Below are positions 9,629 through 22,993 of a DNA stretch of 64,000 nucleotides, piece by piece (within the stretch, counting starts at the first letter, position 1; each line of letters starts with the position of its first letter). The notes below the pieces were generated by a model. The model was not told where the DNA came from. It searched no databases and saw nothing but the letters and a program-made list of their open reading frames with translations. The stretch lies in contig SAUG01000050.1 in NCBI GenBank assembly GCA_011316305.1, positions 372,001 through 436,000 on the forward strand. Reading direction: 5' to 3'. The stretch is from Rusavskia elegans. Its lineage: Eukaryota; Ascomycota; Lecanoromycetes; Teloschistales; Teloschistaceae. The translations under genes were made by a program, and so were the position numbers.

Positions 9629-12600
9629 GGCATACTCGGCGTCGTGTGATTGGTATCTGTACGTACCCTTGCTTGTCGTTTTTTGCATGGGCCATTCCCT
9701 GGGGGTATACCCGGTATTCACCCGATTACACTCGTTTGGTCCCGTTCATTGCAGAGTTTACTGCAGTGTCGTGCTACCGAGAATCCTTGCAGGTGATCTC
9801 GCAACCGACCCTGAACATGGCTGAGTGTTGCTGGTGCATCATTCTATTCCTCAGGTGGATTTCTCCATCTTTCCTTTCGAAGGGGCCCTACGTGGTTCGC
9901 TCGCGGACTGTAGATATGGATCAAGCGTCCGACATTTCGAACTATATCACTATGGAAGCATTAAGGGCAACCAATTCGGCCATCGATGCCTGAGGCAGAT
10001 TGTTCGGTCATTCAGATAGGTATCTTGTGAATCTGGATGTCGCATCATAGGAAGGGAGGAGTTCGCCGATCAAGCAGAGGGTAGATATGTTTGAGTACAA
10101 AGAGGGAATGCTCGTTGTTGGGCAAAGAGAGAATTGTTGTGCGTATTACGCATAGTGAAAAGAAGGAAATATTTTTGAGAATATTAGATGGTTCGAAAGG
10201 CCAAAGGTCCATTTACAGTCTGTCGTCAGTCCATCATGCGAGGATGTGCAAAGGATTTGCATCCATTTGCCCAAAGATATTCAGATATTGCAAAGAGGAG
10301 TCGTAGACGTGATGAGACTCTATGCGAAAGCTTGAGTGCTAATCAAAGTAACATCCGAATTGATCTTGAGGACACAATAAAGTTCGAGCCAAAGAGACGT
10401 CAATCTGATCGTCTCTCACTTCAGGGTCTTCACAATCATACGGTCCGTCTTCCGATCCAGAAACGGGGAACCCTTTCCCCTTCTTGCCTTTGTGAAGAGG
10501 ACTGTCAATGGAATGTTGACACACGTCTACCAATGCTCGGTAATGATTGATAATATTTGTCAAGGAACGGCGAAGGGGCACGACAAGCCGGAATCTGCCT
10601 TTCCGCAGCTCGACGAAGTAGAGCATGATTTTCAATGACCGGATTGGTGGTTTAAAGTACGGTCGTCATAGCCCGGAATGTGACAATCACCAATTGGACG
10701 GACTGCCAAAATTAGAAGGTAAGGCATCCTCGTGTCTCTTTCCCATCTTCCACAATGTCATCCGCCCGCTGAGTCCGCCTTGGACGGATATCTTCAATGC
10801 AGGATGATACGTTTGTATTTAAAGAGGATTAGCCATAGCAGCTCCGCGTAAAAGGGAGCACTGCCCTCGGCTGTGCGCCACGCGTAGGTATGGCAGCTCA
10901 TGTGGGTGTGCCTGACCAATATCTTAAGGGCTCCCACGCATAGCGGCAGATTGTCGAAGCGAAGATGCCTCGTTCAGCACAGATACGCGCGTCGAACTTA
11001 ATCGCAGTACGTGGACCTGGTCGGCGAGTCCGTGCCTTGGGCTCCTGCATGCTCTACGGTTTGATACCCTGGAAGAAAGGGAACTTTTTGCTATTATAAA
11101 AGGGTGTGATCGGAGAAATTCTGGGGGCCATGCTAAATGGGGCGGAAGGAACAGGATAGGGGAGGGTATTACGTAGTTTTACTCCCCTTCAAACACCCTC
11201 AAACATAAGGTAGACTGAGCTGCATACTCTTTCGGTGGGACGCTTCTGAAAAGACCTACAAGATCTGCTCCTAAGATGATAACGAGGGATTCGGTTCATT
11301 AGTGTAAAACAAATGTGAATGTTGTATTTTTGGATGCGTAGTAGGACGGAGTATTGGAATGCAAGGAAAACTTTGCGAGTTATCCATGAATTCTTAATTT
11401 GAAGCGGACCATGTGCGAGCCTTGAGACTTGTCATCCGACTGCAACATGTCTCGGATGCAATAGTCTCGAAGGATCAGTGATCATTCGAATTGCAAAATT
11501 CCGCATAGCGATTGCATGTGTATTGAGTAGTGTATGCATCTGAAGGTCAAGCCCTCAAGTGCCTCGGTTTCAGGATCTATGCGACATGCGACGGAAGCTA
11601 GGACCGAACATCAGCACATCCAGCAGGGAGCCAGGGACAGCGTAGTACCTGTAGGCGTCAATCTGGACTATGATTAATGGGTCATGATGCTATCAAAAGA
11701 TGCGGTGACATCCTGTTCGATCAGCAGTAGGTAGTCATCACTGAGGTATTGTCGTAGAGGTGTGCTATTCCTGTCAGCAGTGAAACAATGTGGGGGTACG
11801 CTTAAAGTTGATGACTGAAGTCGCCGTTGTTAGAGAAGCGATGCCACAGCAGGGAAGCTGCAGGAAGCACTAGATCTGCACGATGCAGTCAGAATGTTAC
11901 TCAGCATCTGAGACAGTAAATGGAGGGAAAAGTATACGCGCAGTAATGAGAGATGGCAACGAAAAGCCATGAAACGGATACCAGACAGGATCATTACAAA
12001 CGGCGAATCACTGACTCACTCCTACCTTTAAGCATGAGATCCGTCGTGGATCGTCGTTTTGATTTGAAGAATCCAAAAATAGGTGCAGGAATTCCACGAT
12101 AGTCTTTTCAAACGCCCGATCTGGTAGGGATTAGCACATTTCCATTCAAATGCCTGATGAAACAACCGCTACCGTCGTCCCCAGTTGCCCGGTGCAAGCT
12201 TGTTTGTTAAGGGCAGAGGGGTGTGCAGGTCGCATGAAGAATGGCTATAGCCGACATCCTGCAGGAAGTCGGAGAATTTTCCTTCGCCGCACGTGGAGAA
12301 GCTTTGACATGTGCCAAAGGAACTGCCTTTCCTGGAAATCCGTGTCTGGGGATCCCACACTTGCCACGCTATCGCTGCATGGCCACTAAGGCGACGAACC
12401 ATCGTCGTAAGCAACTTAGGTTGATATCGTGTTTTCAGGTTGCAGGACGCGAACATGTCCTGTTTGTAATAAGAAGGAGTACAAAATAACTTCGCATCAT
12501 TGTTCGTCAAGTAAACATGCGTTGTCGAGCGCTCGAAGTGGGACAGTTTGAACGGTACGGACAGGTCCCAGATGCTATGAGGTCCCTGGTCCAGCATTGA

Positions 12601-15152
12601 GATCCTGTTCTCGAGGTCGGCGACCCTAATCCGGGCACTGAACGTTGCATGTGTACCCCACCCGTTTGGTGACCTGATCTAGCTGGCAGAGCGCAATGCT
12701 CAGGGGCAGGTGTTTTGCAGGTACAGGAGCGTGATACGGACGTAAAACATTCTCAGTCCAGATCAGCGTTGACGCTGACCGACTGACGTAGCAGACAGAT
12801 CGGCAGGACTAGAATGTGCGAAGAAGATGGCTAGAGTAGACGGATAGCTTGTTGGGATACGATGCAAAGGATCATCGCTGACATCTGTGGGACCGGGCAT
12901 CAGGATTGTTGAGGTGATAATATCCCACCAACTGTCTTGAAGATTTGATGATTCTTCACTGGGCTGTATTTCCAGGCAGGGTACAGTGACTTTCTTCTGA
13001 CCATTGGAGGAGCTGAACATATTCCAGGCAGAGTGCATTGGAAGGTGGGAAGAGTAGGGTAGTGCCAACTGCCAAGCGGCTCAGGATTTAGAATGGCCGT
13101 CAAGGAGTCAGGTCAGTAGTAGCACTGTAGTAATCAACGAATGGCAAGAGTATCATGATCAGCTTCAGATGTTGTTGACTCTTAGTTTTGGGATGGGATG
13201 TGCTGACCAAAGGAGGTTCCGGATTTCTTTCCGCCTTTAGCGCGCCAATCACGGGCGTTTGGTGACAGATGCCGGTCGTCATATGCAGCCTTGTCATCTC
13301 GTCCCGACTTCGGCTGCAGCCCAGCTGTTCAGGAACCCCAGTTCAAAGATGGCTTGGATGGTCCGGCGTCAATCATCCCCCTGCCTTGAACAGTGATACG
13401 CCATGTACACGCCATTCTGCGCCCGCTGTGACCGTTGGCCATGAGGTGCAGCCAGGGGGCGCTTCCACACAAGTCTTGCCTCAGCCATCATCCAACCTGC
13501 CACCGTCCTCACCGAGCTGACCAAAGCAACGCCCCTTTGGAGATTAAGAGCGACGAAAGAAGGTCGGAGATGCCTCGGTAAACCTATCCCTGATCGGTGG
13601 AACGCACGCGACGATCGCTGCACGTGGGAAGATGCTGCAGATCTCCAAGGTTTTGGGATCGTCTATTATCAGTCGAGGGATGCCCGTGTGTGTGGATGAC
13701 CAGGATGTCTACTGGCTATTGCCGCAATCATCTCGCTTGACCACATGCACCCACGTTGTCGACCTTAGCATGCTCCAACCCGTCACAGCCAACGAAGGAG
13801 ACTGCTGACCCAGAAACAGTCCGGCCTGGGGCTCGCCAACACATCGCTCAACGCCGAATGGCGAGAAACTCTCCGATCCCATCTGGCTCTCTTCAGTCTA
13901 GGCGGCGCATATGGATACTAGGCCAAGCGGCCTGGGTGGAGCACCTCTACGTACCTAAGAACTAGCACGCCTCGGACACTTGAGAGCTTCAGACCAGATG
14001 GCCCTGGCGGCAGTGGCTTGCCCCCACCTCCTTTACAGGGAACATCATTATTGACGAGCTTTCCATCATCCCTGCCTCATTGGGGAGGCCTCTATCGAGT
14101 ATCGCCCCTTACAATCATCGACCCGGCTCTCGAAATCGCATCGCACCTATAGCTATTCTAAGGCCTCACTGAAGAGGCCGAGGAGCATCATGGTCAATGC
14201 TAGGAACCGCAATCTCCTGTTGGGCTTCGGTATCGATCCATGCAGCGAGAGAAAACTCTTTGTACTACCACGCAGATAAGATGCATAGCTCCCCGACCCT
14301 GACAGCAGACTAGCTGGGACTTTTTTGGAGGTGTGCAGGCTATGAGTGTGCGACGATTTAAGCTTCCCAGTACAGCAAACCAGGCGGACAAGAGGCACGA
14401 ATCACTCAATGGCGCAAGAGCAGACAGCAACGCCGTTGGTTCTGCTGATAACTATTTGCTCCGTTATCCAGAGAAACATCGCACCTACCGTTAAATATTC
14501 GATCCACAGAGCCAGAAAGCTTCTGGAAGGAGTGGAAACGGCCACCCAGGCCGGAAAAGTGGGATTGCTTCTTCGCCAAACCCGTCCCCTACGTGCGTCG
14601 CATGTGGGACTCGAGTCATGGCTGGCCTGTGCTCAAGGAGAACGATCAAATGAATTTCAGGTATTTTAGTTCTTACGCCGCTCGGTGATTGGCACAGTGC
14701 AGATTATCTTCCATGGACCTGATCGGATCGCTGCTCTCGGAACGTTCCATCCAGCCAGACATCCTTGTCCGTACGCCATCACACTGGAGAATTGTGGTAA
14801 TCAAGACGCAATTGCATGGCCACGCTATCCTGCGTCTCTTTTAGTTTGGGGTCTAAGCAGGGTGGCATTGATATACTCATTGGACCTCCAGCCTCACTGC
14901 ACAACCTCGTTGTACGACCATTTCGAAGACTTCCGTCTCTGGAGCTCTTATAACCCTTGGTTTCACTTTGATACGTGTAGTGTTTGGTTGCCTCGACACT
15001 GGTGTGCGACCTTTTACGACTAGCAGCCGGCTGCGTATTTTTGGCAACACAGAAACATTCCGGCCGGAGGAGTAGGGTAACGGGACCTGAAACTCGACCT
15101 GCAGCAGATGATCTCAAGGCGCACAGCTGGCCGAACCTTTTTCTAATTCTAT
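9629..15152. other. Gene-poor 5.5-kb stretch
   Basis: No coding region with recognisable protein features on either strand. From about 10810 to 12150 no open frame of 60 codons exists at all. The scattered frames of 60-142 codons further right (for example minus strand 12169-12597 and plus strand 14346-15023) show no family signature and overlap one another. Base composition is ordinary and there is no RIP signature, so this is not an obvious transposon graveyard. The right end must hold the promoter of the Zn2Cys6 gene. Confidence 0.5.
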
Positions 15153-16629
15153 ATGGCTGCGGGGAAGGGACGCAGACTGAAACTCCAGGTCGATACTCAG
15201 TCTAAGCTCGACATTGGACAAGGAATAAAAGATAATATAAAGAATCCGTCCATAGCGTCAGCGCCAGATCAGACGCTTCGATCGCCTATGGATAACGCCC
15301 CGGACCATATATCACCTTTCGATCAGACAGCTATAGGTTCGTTGCAGTCACAGCAACCCATGTCTCGCGCTTCAGCATCTCTCACCGCCGCTCGACGCCG
15401 TAGGTCATCCAGAGGATCCATGTCATCGGCGCTGAAGAGATCTGCCTCGACTCCGAATGTGCGAGGACTTCTTACGGCGGAAAGTAGCATGTCGCTGGCA
15501 GATAAGCGGCGTAACAAACTTGGCTACCACCGAACATCCGTAGCCTGCGGTAAGTCCATTCATTCTGCCACCAGGATCATGGCTTATCAGCGTAGGCCAT
15601 TGTAGACGGCGCAAGATACGATGTTTGCTGGCTCTCGATGACCCTCAGAATCGGTGCTCGAATTGTATCAGGTTGAAGAAGGAATGCTGTTTCTTTCCGG
15701 TGGACCAGCAGCCTCCGGTGGATGGAAGGTCTCGCACAGGCTCCAAGGCCGGCTCTGGAGAAACATCAGCGTCGTCTTCGTCTTCGCCTGCGATGACTGG
15801 GGGACCCGTGGTTAACAACTTCGCTCAATTCCATCCGTTACCCCTTTCTACTCAAGACTATCCACCCTCGGCACCTCCACTAAGCACGACTACATCATCA
15901 CCATCGAGAAGAGGTGCGTTGGACGTCCGATTTTCGCTTTGAGAAGACGTGACTGATTGAAACCCAGCTTCGGACAACTCTCGGACATACGAATTCAGCT
16001 ATCACCATGACCGCTCTCACTGGGATCCCCCTTTCTATGATCATGGTCCCACGTCGGCAGGACATTCAACGCCAGAGGATCCCTCTCATCCTTATTGGAG
16101 GCTAGGGGAGTCTCCAATAACCCCGGCTTTCCAGCAGTTCTCTGGTCCTCCGGGTCCTCCAAATTCCCTGGTCAATCATGCATTCGAGCCGCGCAGCAGC
16201 TTCGCCGCGTTCAACTCGCCACGGGAAGACGCAGGGTGGCCGCTGGCCCATCGCTCCATGTCCTTTGGCCAGGTAGAAGATCTCTCGCATGGCTACCCGC
16301 ACTCTTACAGTTCGCCCATGTCCATGGATTACCGGCGGAGGCCTTCGGAGTTGTATCCTCCTTCGCTTCAAACCAGCTCCAACAACTCGAAGCACAGTTC
16401 CAGCGGCGAGATCTCAACACCGCCTATGTCAGCGCCAGTAACGAGCCAGCCGATGGGCCACTTCGTTACTCCGGCCTGGAACGCTTTGCCAGGCCACTCT
16501 GCCATCAGCAAAGGGCCCGAATATAGCGCTTGGTATTCGGAACCTGCGCCACTAGCCAAAGTTCAAGAAGAAGAAATTTTGCCTTCGTTCAACCATGGTC
16601 CCGGGCCAGTGTACACCACTGTTGGTTGA
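15153..16629 (+). CDS. Zn(II)2Cys6 transcription factor
   Basis: Exons 15153-15549, 15596-15913 and 15968-16629 give 458 aa. The binuclear zinc cluster straddles intron 1: Cys132-x2-Cys135-x6-Cys142-x10-Cys153-x2-Cys156-x6-Cys163, with the basic RRRKIR between cysteines 2 and 3. It is preceded by KLGYHRTSVAC and followed by FFPVDQQP, a pattern shared by a conserved group of mould regulators. Joining with GTAAGT/TAG (46-nt intron) is needed to form the cluster, which strongly supports the splice. The rest is Ser/Pro/Gln-rich and probably disordered; no fungal-specific TF middle domain is seen. The start is the first in-frame Met; residues before about 100 are unconserved, so it could be later. 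Target genes are unknown. Confidence 0.85.
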
Positions 16630-19515
16630 TTGGGAGAAGAGAAGAGCATCTCGACGACTTTTACGACGCTGTGGCATTTGATTCACAACCAGGACGAGAG
16701 TGCACTTGTGGACTTGATTGTGGGCACCCCGAACTTGCTGCGTTCTACGACATCCCTTTTTCTGTATACATTGGAGGATATTTGATAGGGAGTATGGTAG
16801 TCATGACTGGCCGACCACTCGCCTACTGAGACCAGACCTTTCTGGAGGTGGTTTGGGGAGCGTTCGACCACGAGAATGCTGAAGATGTATAGTGTATCAT
16901 TATTCTCGGAGCATTACAGCGTTTAGATGACATAGTCAAGCGCTTTGTGGGTTGGTTGATGTACAATATGTGCCCGGGCATATTTGGTGTTTGTCGTTTG
17001 CACTCGCACGCAGCATCTCGTTCAGCAGAGGAGCAGCTTTGGCCCCAAGTTTCGATCGTTTGATATCATGATACTATATTATGATCTTTCCAATTCCTCG
17101 AGAGCGGCATGTTATTGCTCAGCAGCTTGGGGGTCGTGCACTCTACGGAGTACTGCGATGGATCATACACGGGATCAAGAAACTGTTCCCTTCTCCATGG
17201 TGAGATTATTCCCAAATTACTTCTTCGAAACACTTCTCAGACTCTAGTCGACGGCACTGGCTGTGAACATGCTGCCGCTTCGCTTCTGGTCACGTCACAC
17301 CTCGGGGCGAGGCGCTATCACAATGGATTGACGGCAGTTGTCAGATAGACAATGATGAAACACATGTGAGCCGACCGAGTAGCCTCTGCTGTTGTTTCCT
17401 AATTATCCACCACATCTGCGGTATACCTTCTCAACCTCGGACAATCGCCCGTCTCGTATGGATCATTATGTAGGTGGGATGGTTATTCTATTGATGGTCT
17501 CTCATCCCTAAACGCATGAGCGGGCGCTAGACATACTTTCCTAAGGTACCGGATGAATGTCTTCGAATGTAATTCCGTGGTGTTCACACCACCAATTTTC
17601 CTTAGTGAACCAGCCGGCCGTAGAGTTAGAGATATGTCGCCACTGTTACTGTTCCAGTGGTCTGAACGTTCCTCGGTCGATGCTGCAGATACACACCCCT
17701 GCATCGGGACTGTGAGACACGATGTACGAGCAACTGTTTCCGTCGCACGACAACGCTCTCGGTGGTGTCGTGAATGGTGGGTGACCGGACATCGAGACGA
17801 AAAGGGGGTTGCATGCATGGCAGAACATGCACTAGCGGCTGCACTTTCGTGGACATGTGGCCCGGCTTCAGCACACCAGTTCTATTGACTTTTCTCAAAA
17901 ACTGCGCCGCGAATGTTGAAGCCACTGCCACAGAGCCGAGAGGGGGTGCCAGATCGCGTTGTGAAACGACTATGAAAGTTATTCCCTCAAGTGTGCCTTC
18001 ATGAGAGGATTGTGGACGTCCTACCTTGCGTTACGCCCCCGGGCTGTGTCGATCGGTGAGAAATCATCATCGCTGTGTCGGTCATCTCTGGCCCTCCGCC
18101 TGTCTCTACGGGAAGTCAATACTCGAGCGGACTGAGACCATAACATTGTCAGTGGATTCACTCTTCACTTACTTCTTGAACGCATGATCGGCTGCTACTA
18201 CGACTCCGGCTCCATGCAGTGGGACCTATTCAGCCAGCCTTCTATGCTTCCAACATAAGGACTGCTATGGCTAGAAGTAGGAAATTGTATGTCAAGATAC
18301 CTATAGCGGCAAATTTGAACAAAGCCCCTACAGACCAAAGATCGTGAAAGATCTTTGCCATACTGTCCCGGAAAAAATTGGTTCGAGGAGGAGCCTGGGT
18401 AAATGCCAGTCCTCTACAGACCATGGCCAAGTTGGCTGATTTGTTCACATCTAGGGCACGAGATCCTTCGCAATGAGCAACACTCGGCACCAGTGCCTCA
18501 GATACGATATTGTCATTTACTCCTCCTTGGTAGAAATTCCAGACCCAAGAAACGACGACGTACACCGGATCTGGCATCAGAGTAGGCGCTTTGATCTCCA
18601 GATTTCTGCCGAGGACGTCTCATGGGATTCGGACATCATACTGGCAAGCTTGGTTAGGTCATGGGTACTGACTACAGCCGGAAGTGCCATCTAAGCGAAC
18701 CAGATGCTCCGATGTTCTCTTTCTACCAGGCTCCGTTGGACAGAGGCTGCTGCTACGAGAAACCTCGACACACTCTATGGATACGAAATAAGAGACGGAT
18801 CTAACGTTTTAGTGGAACGGCATATTGGCCAGTAGATGCAAGCCGCCACAGCGCATATGGAGACACTGAGATATTCGAGCACATCAAGAGCTTCGATTAC
18901 TCCCAAGGTGCGCAGTATATACGGTCATAGCTGGTAAGGCCATTTCAAGGAATGACATGGAAACCTTGATAATCGATGTTTTCTCACCGCATGTAGACTG
19001 GACAACTGTTCCGAATACTGGGGTTGCCATTCGAGATTGGGCTTCCGGCGTCCTCCAAGGCTTTGATTTGGATAACGTCAGTGACGTGAACGCTCACCAA
19101 ATTGCCGTTGTGATCCAGCGATTGGGTTGATCCCGAGTCACATTCCAAAGCTCTGGCTCTTACCGCTGGCAAACCTGAGATGGCTCGGTTGAAGTCGGTA
19201 GATAAGAGAGAGAAGTCGAGATGTCGATAGAAGTTGCATCGGTCTGAGGAAGGAAAGAGCGGCACCGAAGCTTCTTTTTGCCTAGTGCTGCCAAGATCTC
19301 TTGGGTGGTCGAGAAAGCCAATCCGAAAATTCTCCTGCACTCCACACATTAGCTGCCCAATAGCTACCCAAAAGCTCAAGACCTGCAACACCCAACTCTA
19401 CTGGTCCTCCACCACACCTCTCGGACGTCGCTGGAGCTCAGTCCCTCCACTCTCTCTGATAAAGCACCTTCAGACCCTCCACCTAAAAATGTGAGAGACA
19501 AAGCACATCATCTCC
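16630..19515. other. Gene-poor 2.9-kb stretch
   Basis: No supported gene. A 111-codon minus-strand frame (18242-18577) ends in a hydrophobic segment, and a 135-codon one lies at 18984-19391; neither shows a family motif or a spliceable neighbour. One exact TACGGAGTA element is at 17154-17162. The last 100 bases are a C/T-rich leader for the next gene. Confidence 0.5.
17154..17162 (+). promoter_or_regulatory. TACGGAGTA element
   Basis: Exact 9-mer followed by CTGCG, close to half of the palindrome TACGGAGTACTCCGTA. Function unknown; see the other copies at 27773, 27877 and 34792. Confidence 0.45.
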
Positions 19516-20153
19516 ATGACCTCCGTCCTTCCATCCTCCATACCCGATTCCCAACTCGGTCTCTCCCACTCAGAAATCCAGATCCTTCGTCAGCATCAGC
19601 AAATTGCTTTACAGAACGCAAGCTACGCTCACTCCTCTTCGACGCGCGGGCGCGGACATGTTCGGACATCAGCTTCCACCTCGCGCGCCGCAAGCGCTGC
19701 CTCCTCGGGCAATGGCAGGCTGGTGTTGGACCCGGGGAGCTTGGCTGCGTTGGGACAACACTTTGAACGCTTGATGGGCGCTATACAGAACCGTGTTCAG
19801 CAGGTAGGCCACTCAGCTACTGATGTGCATCCTGCACCCCAAGTCGCTTGGTCTATGTACCCTGCATACATTCGCCGATCAGTGGGTGCATGCAGACACT
19901 TGCTAACTCGATCCTCTCTCTGCAGCTCACAGCTCAAACCCAAATCTCCACCATCAACCAGTCTTCGCGCGCGGGCGCTGCGATGGCTGCTGCCGACGCC
20001 GAGATCGCTCGTTTTCGTGATATCATCCGTCAGATCGATGAGCTTGAGACGGAGTTCGACAAAGTGAGACACATTCGGGACATTGTCAAGGGTTTCAGAG
20101 CACGAGTTGAAGGTCTGGAAAGGAAGATGGACGCAAGAAGTTCTCGGCGATGA
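19516..20153 (+). CDS. BLOC-1 subunit CNL1-like coiled-coil protein
   Basis: Exons 19516-19803 and 19926-20153 (intron 122 nt, GTAGGC/CAG) give 171 aa. After a Ser-rich N-terminus with LSHSEIQILRQHQQ come LDPGSLAALGQHFERLM and a long heptad-rich helix. That helix holds DAEIARFRDIIRQIDELE and HIRDIVKGFRARVEGLE. This block order matches fungal CNL1, a small subunit of the BLOC-1-like complex that works with the Rab Vps21 GAP Msb3 on endosomes. I recognise it from the conserved helix; a different BLOC-1/KxDL-type small coiled-coil protein is the alternative. There is no membrane segment or signal peptide. Confidence 0.6.
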
Positions 20154-20909
20154 GGAAGAATTGATTCCAGAGCCTATGAGGAAAGAGGCTTTCATTGGAG
20201 ATTATACCGGTAATGGCAGGTTGGATTTTCTTCTATTGTATCTTTATGCGATTGACGTGCTTGATACCCTTAGAGAGAAGGCGCAAGCCCGGCAGCGGTT
20301 GCCATTTATTTCCCCCGACATATTAATTTCGAGCGGTCGTTGTATGATCTGTATCTTATGTACTTGGTATCTTTTGACGGAGAAAGTGTGTTGGAAGGTG
20401 TTTTCTGGAAGTGTATTTCGCATTTAATTCTTCTGTGTGAGATCGAAGCTCAAGATCATGTCTTCGTCAGATGAATCTCGACACTAATGGTCCCTTCCCA
20501 CTATTCAGATCGAGATGTCAACGATGGTTTTATCACAAGCCGGCGAAAGCCGTTGAATTACAACTTCGATGGATGTGACTCCAGCGAAAAGGGGGAGACC
20601 CTGGTCCACAAGGATAATAGGGCTTAGCCCTAGAAGTCCACTAGCCTGTTCGACAGGTTACTCAACGACCTCTCATTTGAACATCAGCCCATCGATCTGT
20701 CCCCATATCTCGAGCCTCCCCATCAACCCATCGCCCTCTGTAAGTCTGACTCTTTGCTTCAAGTACCCCGAGCGCCAGACCTTTCACAGTGCAAAGCAAT
20801 CCACGTAGAATCCTCACTAACCCTCAAACGCGCCACCCAAGATCCCCTCGCAAAACCCGAACCACAAAGCACAAGTCCTTCAGCCCGAAAACAAAAGCAA
20901 ACCGCAATC
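20154..20909. other. Intergenic upstream of the eS30 gene
   Basis: No gene seen. A small perfect hairpin lies at 20618-20632 (TAGGGC, loop TTA, GCCCTA). The region 20760-20909 is C/A-rich, the leader of the ribosomal protein gene. GTAAGT at 20738 could start an intron in the 5' UTR. Confidence 0.5.
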
Positions 20910-21330
20910 ATGGGTAAAGTCCACGGCTCGCTCGCGCGTGCCGGCAAAGTCAAGTCGCAAACCCCAAAGGTATGGCCGAAACCCGAATTCCGAAAACCTC
21001 TTCTCCATCCGCATGACAATGAAACCCTACCACAACATGCACGCGACATTCCCTTCTAACAATATTGTCTGGAGAAATTGTTCGACTGACTGAGCTTTGT
21101 CGTGGGGGTTAGGTTGAACCGCAAGAGAAGAAGAAGACGCCCAAGGGCCGAGCGAAGAAGAGAATCACATATACGAGGCGATTCGTCAACGTTACGATGA
21201 CGGGTGGGAAGAGGAAGGTATGCATGGCGCTCATCCTTCCCTGTCTTAAGCCTATATGGTAGATGAAACTGGTTGAGGACTCAAGCTGATGCGCTATTCG
21301 TGATAGATGAACCCCAACCCGACAACCTAG
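20910..21330 (+). CDS. RPS30: 40S ribosomal protein eS30
   Basis: Exons 20910-20969, 21113-21217 and 21307-21330 give exactly 62 aa, the normal length. [14 protein letters not shown] is joined to [20 protein letters not shown], then [17 protein letters not shown] and MNPNP. It is a small basic protein of the 40S head/shoulder near the decoding site. As in other fungi it is encoded without the N-terminal ubiquitin-like FUBI domain of animals. All splices are phase 0; the introns (143 and 89 nt) are longer than most in this window. The last coding exon is only 24 nt. Confidence 0.96.
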
Positions 21331-22993
21331 GATTGATGAAGCGGCATTGGAATAGAGCATGAGGTGGAAGTCGGTCGAACAAGTTGCAGATGATATGTGA
21401 TATGCACAAGCATGTGGAAGATGTGTGATGCTGGTTGTTACAGACAACGGAGGAAAATATTTCGATGAAGATTGGGTCGCCATTTGATCGCGATAGGTCC
21501 CTTGAATCGGAATACCGTTTTCCTCCAATGGCTATTGTTTACACATGGAGACTATGCAGACGCTCAAGTCCCGTTCGTATACGTTCACAGTATCCATGCA
21601 AGTCGTGCTCAGGCTCCGAGATTAAAGTCCTTTTACTCGCATCGTGACAGCCTCCCTTCCTTCCGCATTCATTCTGACCTTCGCGGTTCTCTTAGCGCCT
21701 CTTCACCATTCCTTCCAATTGCACACCATGTCGACCAAGTTCCAAACAACCTCACAATCCTCTTCGAATCCATACCACGGAAAACAGCTCGCCCGTTTGG
21801 GTACAACAACTAATCCCCCTCCAATCCCCCTCCAATCCCATCACTTTCCTGGAAGAAAAAAAAAAAAAAGAACATGAAAAAGACATCTCCAACCCCAAAT
21901 CCCCAATCCAAACACAAACGCAACCCCGTCCGTCCATCTTGCCAGAACGAAGCTCTCCCCTGAACATCACATCCTACCCAATCCCCCTCCCAGTCCGTCT
22001 AACTCTTCTTTCCCATCCCCCAATCCGATCAAACCACCCCTCTCACACACCATACATACATACATACATACATACCATAGCGCGACGATTCCCCTCCACG
22101 CTCCACGACCGCCGCCCTGTACTCTTCCCAACTCGATTTTTATAAAGTCCAAACGTCGATAACAGAGCTTTCAAGCAAGAGCGAAGAGAGCAGGGGGGGT
22201 AATCGACTTGATGTTCGGATTCGATTCACGGATGATGATGATATGATGATGATAGGGACGGGTCTGCCGTCACACGCGGATGCTAATATGGATATGTAAT
22301 CTCCTGCTGTGTTGGGAAAGCTGGACGGGTTTCGGGTACTAGAGGATCGCGAGATAAAATAATGGGTGGGTGGGAAGGCGAGATCAGATTTTTTTTGTGT
22401 AGAGAGGGTACTGGCACCGTGTGTCATTCGCTGTGCAAATTGTTATTGTTGTTGCATCACTTGTCCATGGATGAGATGAAAATTGAGATTGGGGGCTCTT
22501 GAAGCGGATTCCAAAAGAATATAGATAAAAGATGATACAGGTACTTGATACATTGCACTCAATAAGACCTTCAACAGTGGCTGTTTGGTGGGACTCTCTT
22601 CCTTGTGCTTTTGCTCGCGTGCTGTTCTCCAATTCCCATAATCAGCGCCGAGCACACCGTCAGAGATGCAGTGACATATCGAATGCAGCGAGCCGTGGCT
22701 GGTGAACCTGCTCGGTGAAGTGATCGAATCCGACCCCCCCTTGAACGACTTTTGTGGCATGCTCAAGTTCATTTTCCCCCGATGGATGATTCTTCCCTTC
22801 CAGTACTCCTTCCCCGCCGTCCGTTTCCGTTCCAAAGTGAAAGATCTCATCGACGCCAAAGTCCACGAGAAGGGGTATTGAAGTCAAAAAGAAGCAGCCA
22901 CGGTGGCCCATCTATACATAGAATATTGCCCATTGCAGTTATCTTCAACAACTGCTCATCACCAGACTAAGGGTGGAAGATCGCTCGTCCCGG
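21331..22993. other. Intergenic, 3' side of eS30 and of mtfA
   Basis: A 1.66-kb stretch between convergent genes, without a supported gene. 21820-22140 is extremely C-rich, with an A13 run near 21860 and a CATA microsatellite at 22051-22075. The long mtfA 3' UTR may lie in its right part. Confidence 0.5.
22051..22075. repeat. (CATA)n microsatellite
   Basis: About six perfect CATA units in the C-rich intergenic stretch. Confidence 0.9.

Noticed and set aside
8467..9721. Minus-strand frames of 185 and 258 codons opposite the GH128-like gene
   Set aside because: They mirror the catalytic motifs of the plus strand and have no recognisable domain of their own.
12169..12597. 142-codon minus-strand frame
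   Set aside because: No motif, no splice partners, overlapping competing frames; not enough for a gene call.
14346..15023. Two adjacent plus-strand frames (107 and 112 codons) before the Zn2Cys6 gene
   Set aside because: Different frames, no conserved sequence and no convincing intron joining them.
18242..18577. 111-codon minus-strand frame with a hydrophobic end, first thought to be a membrane or HET-like fragment
   Set aside because: The supposed motif is too weak and nothing around it extends the similarity.
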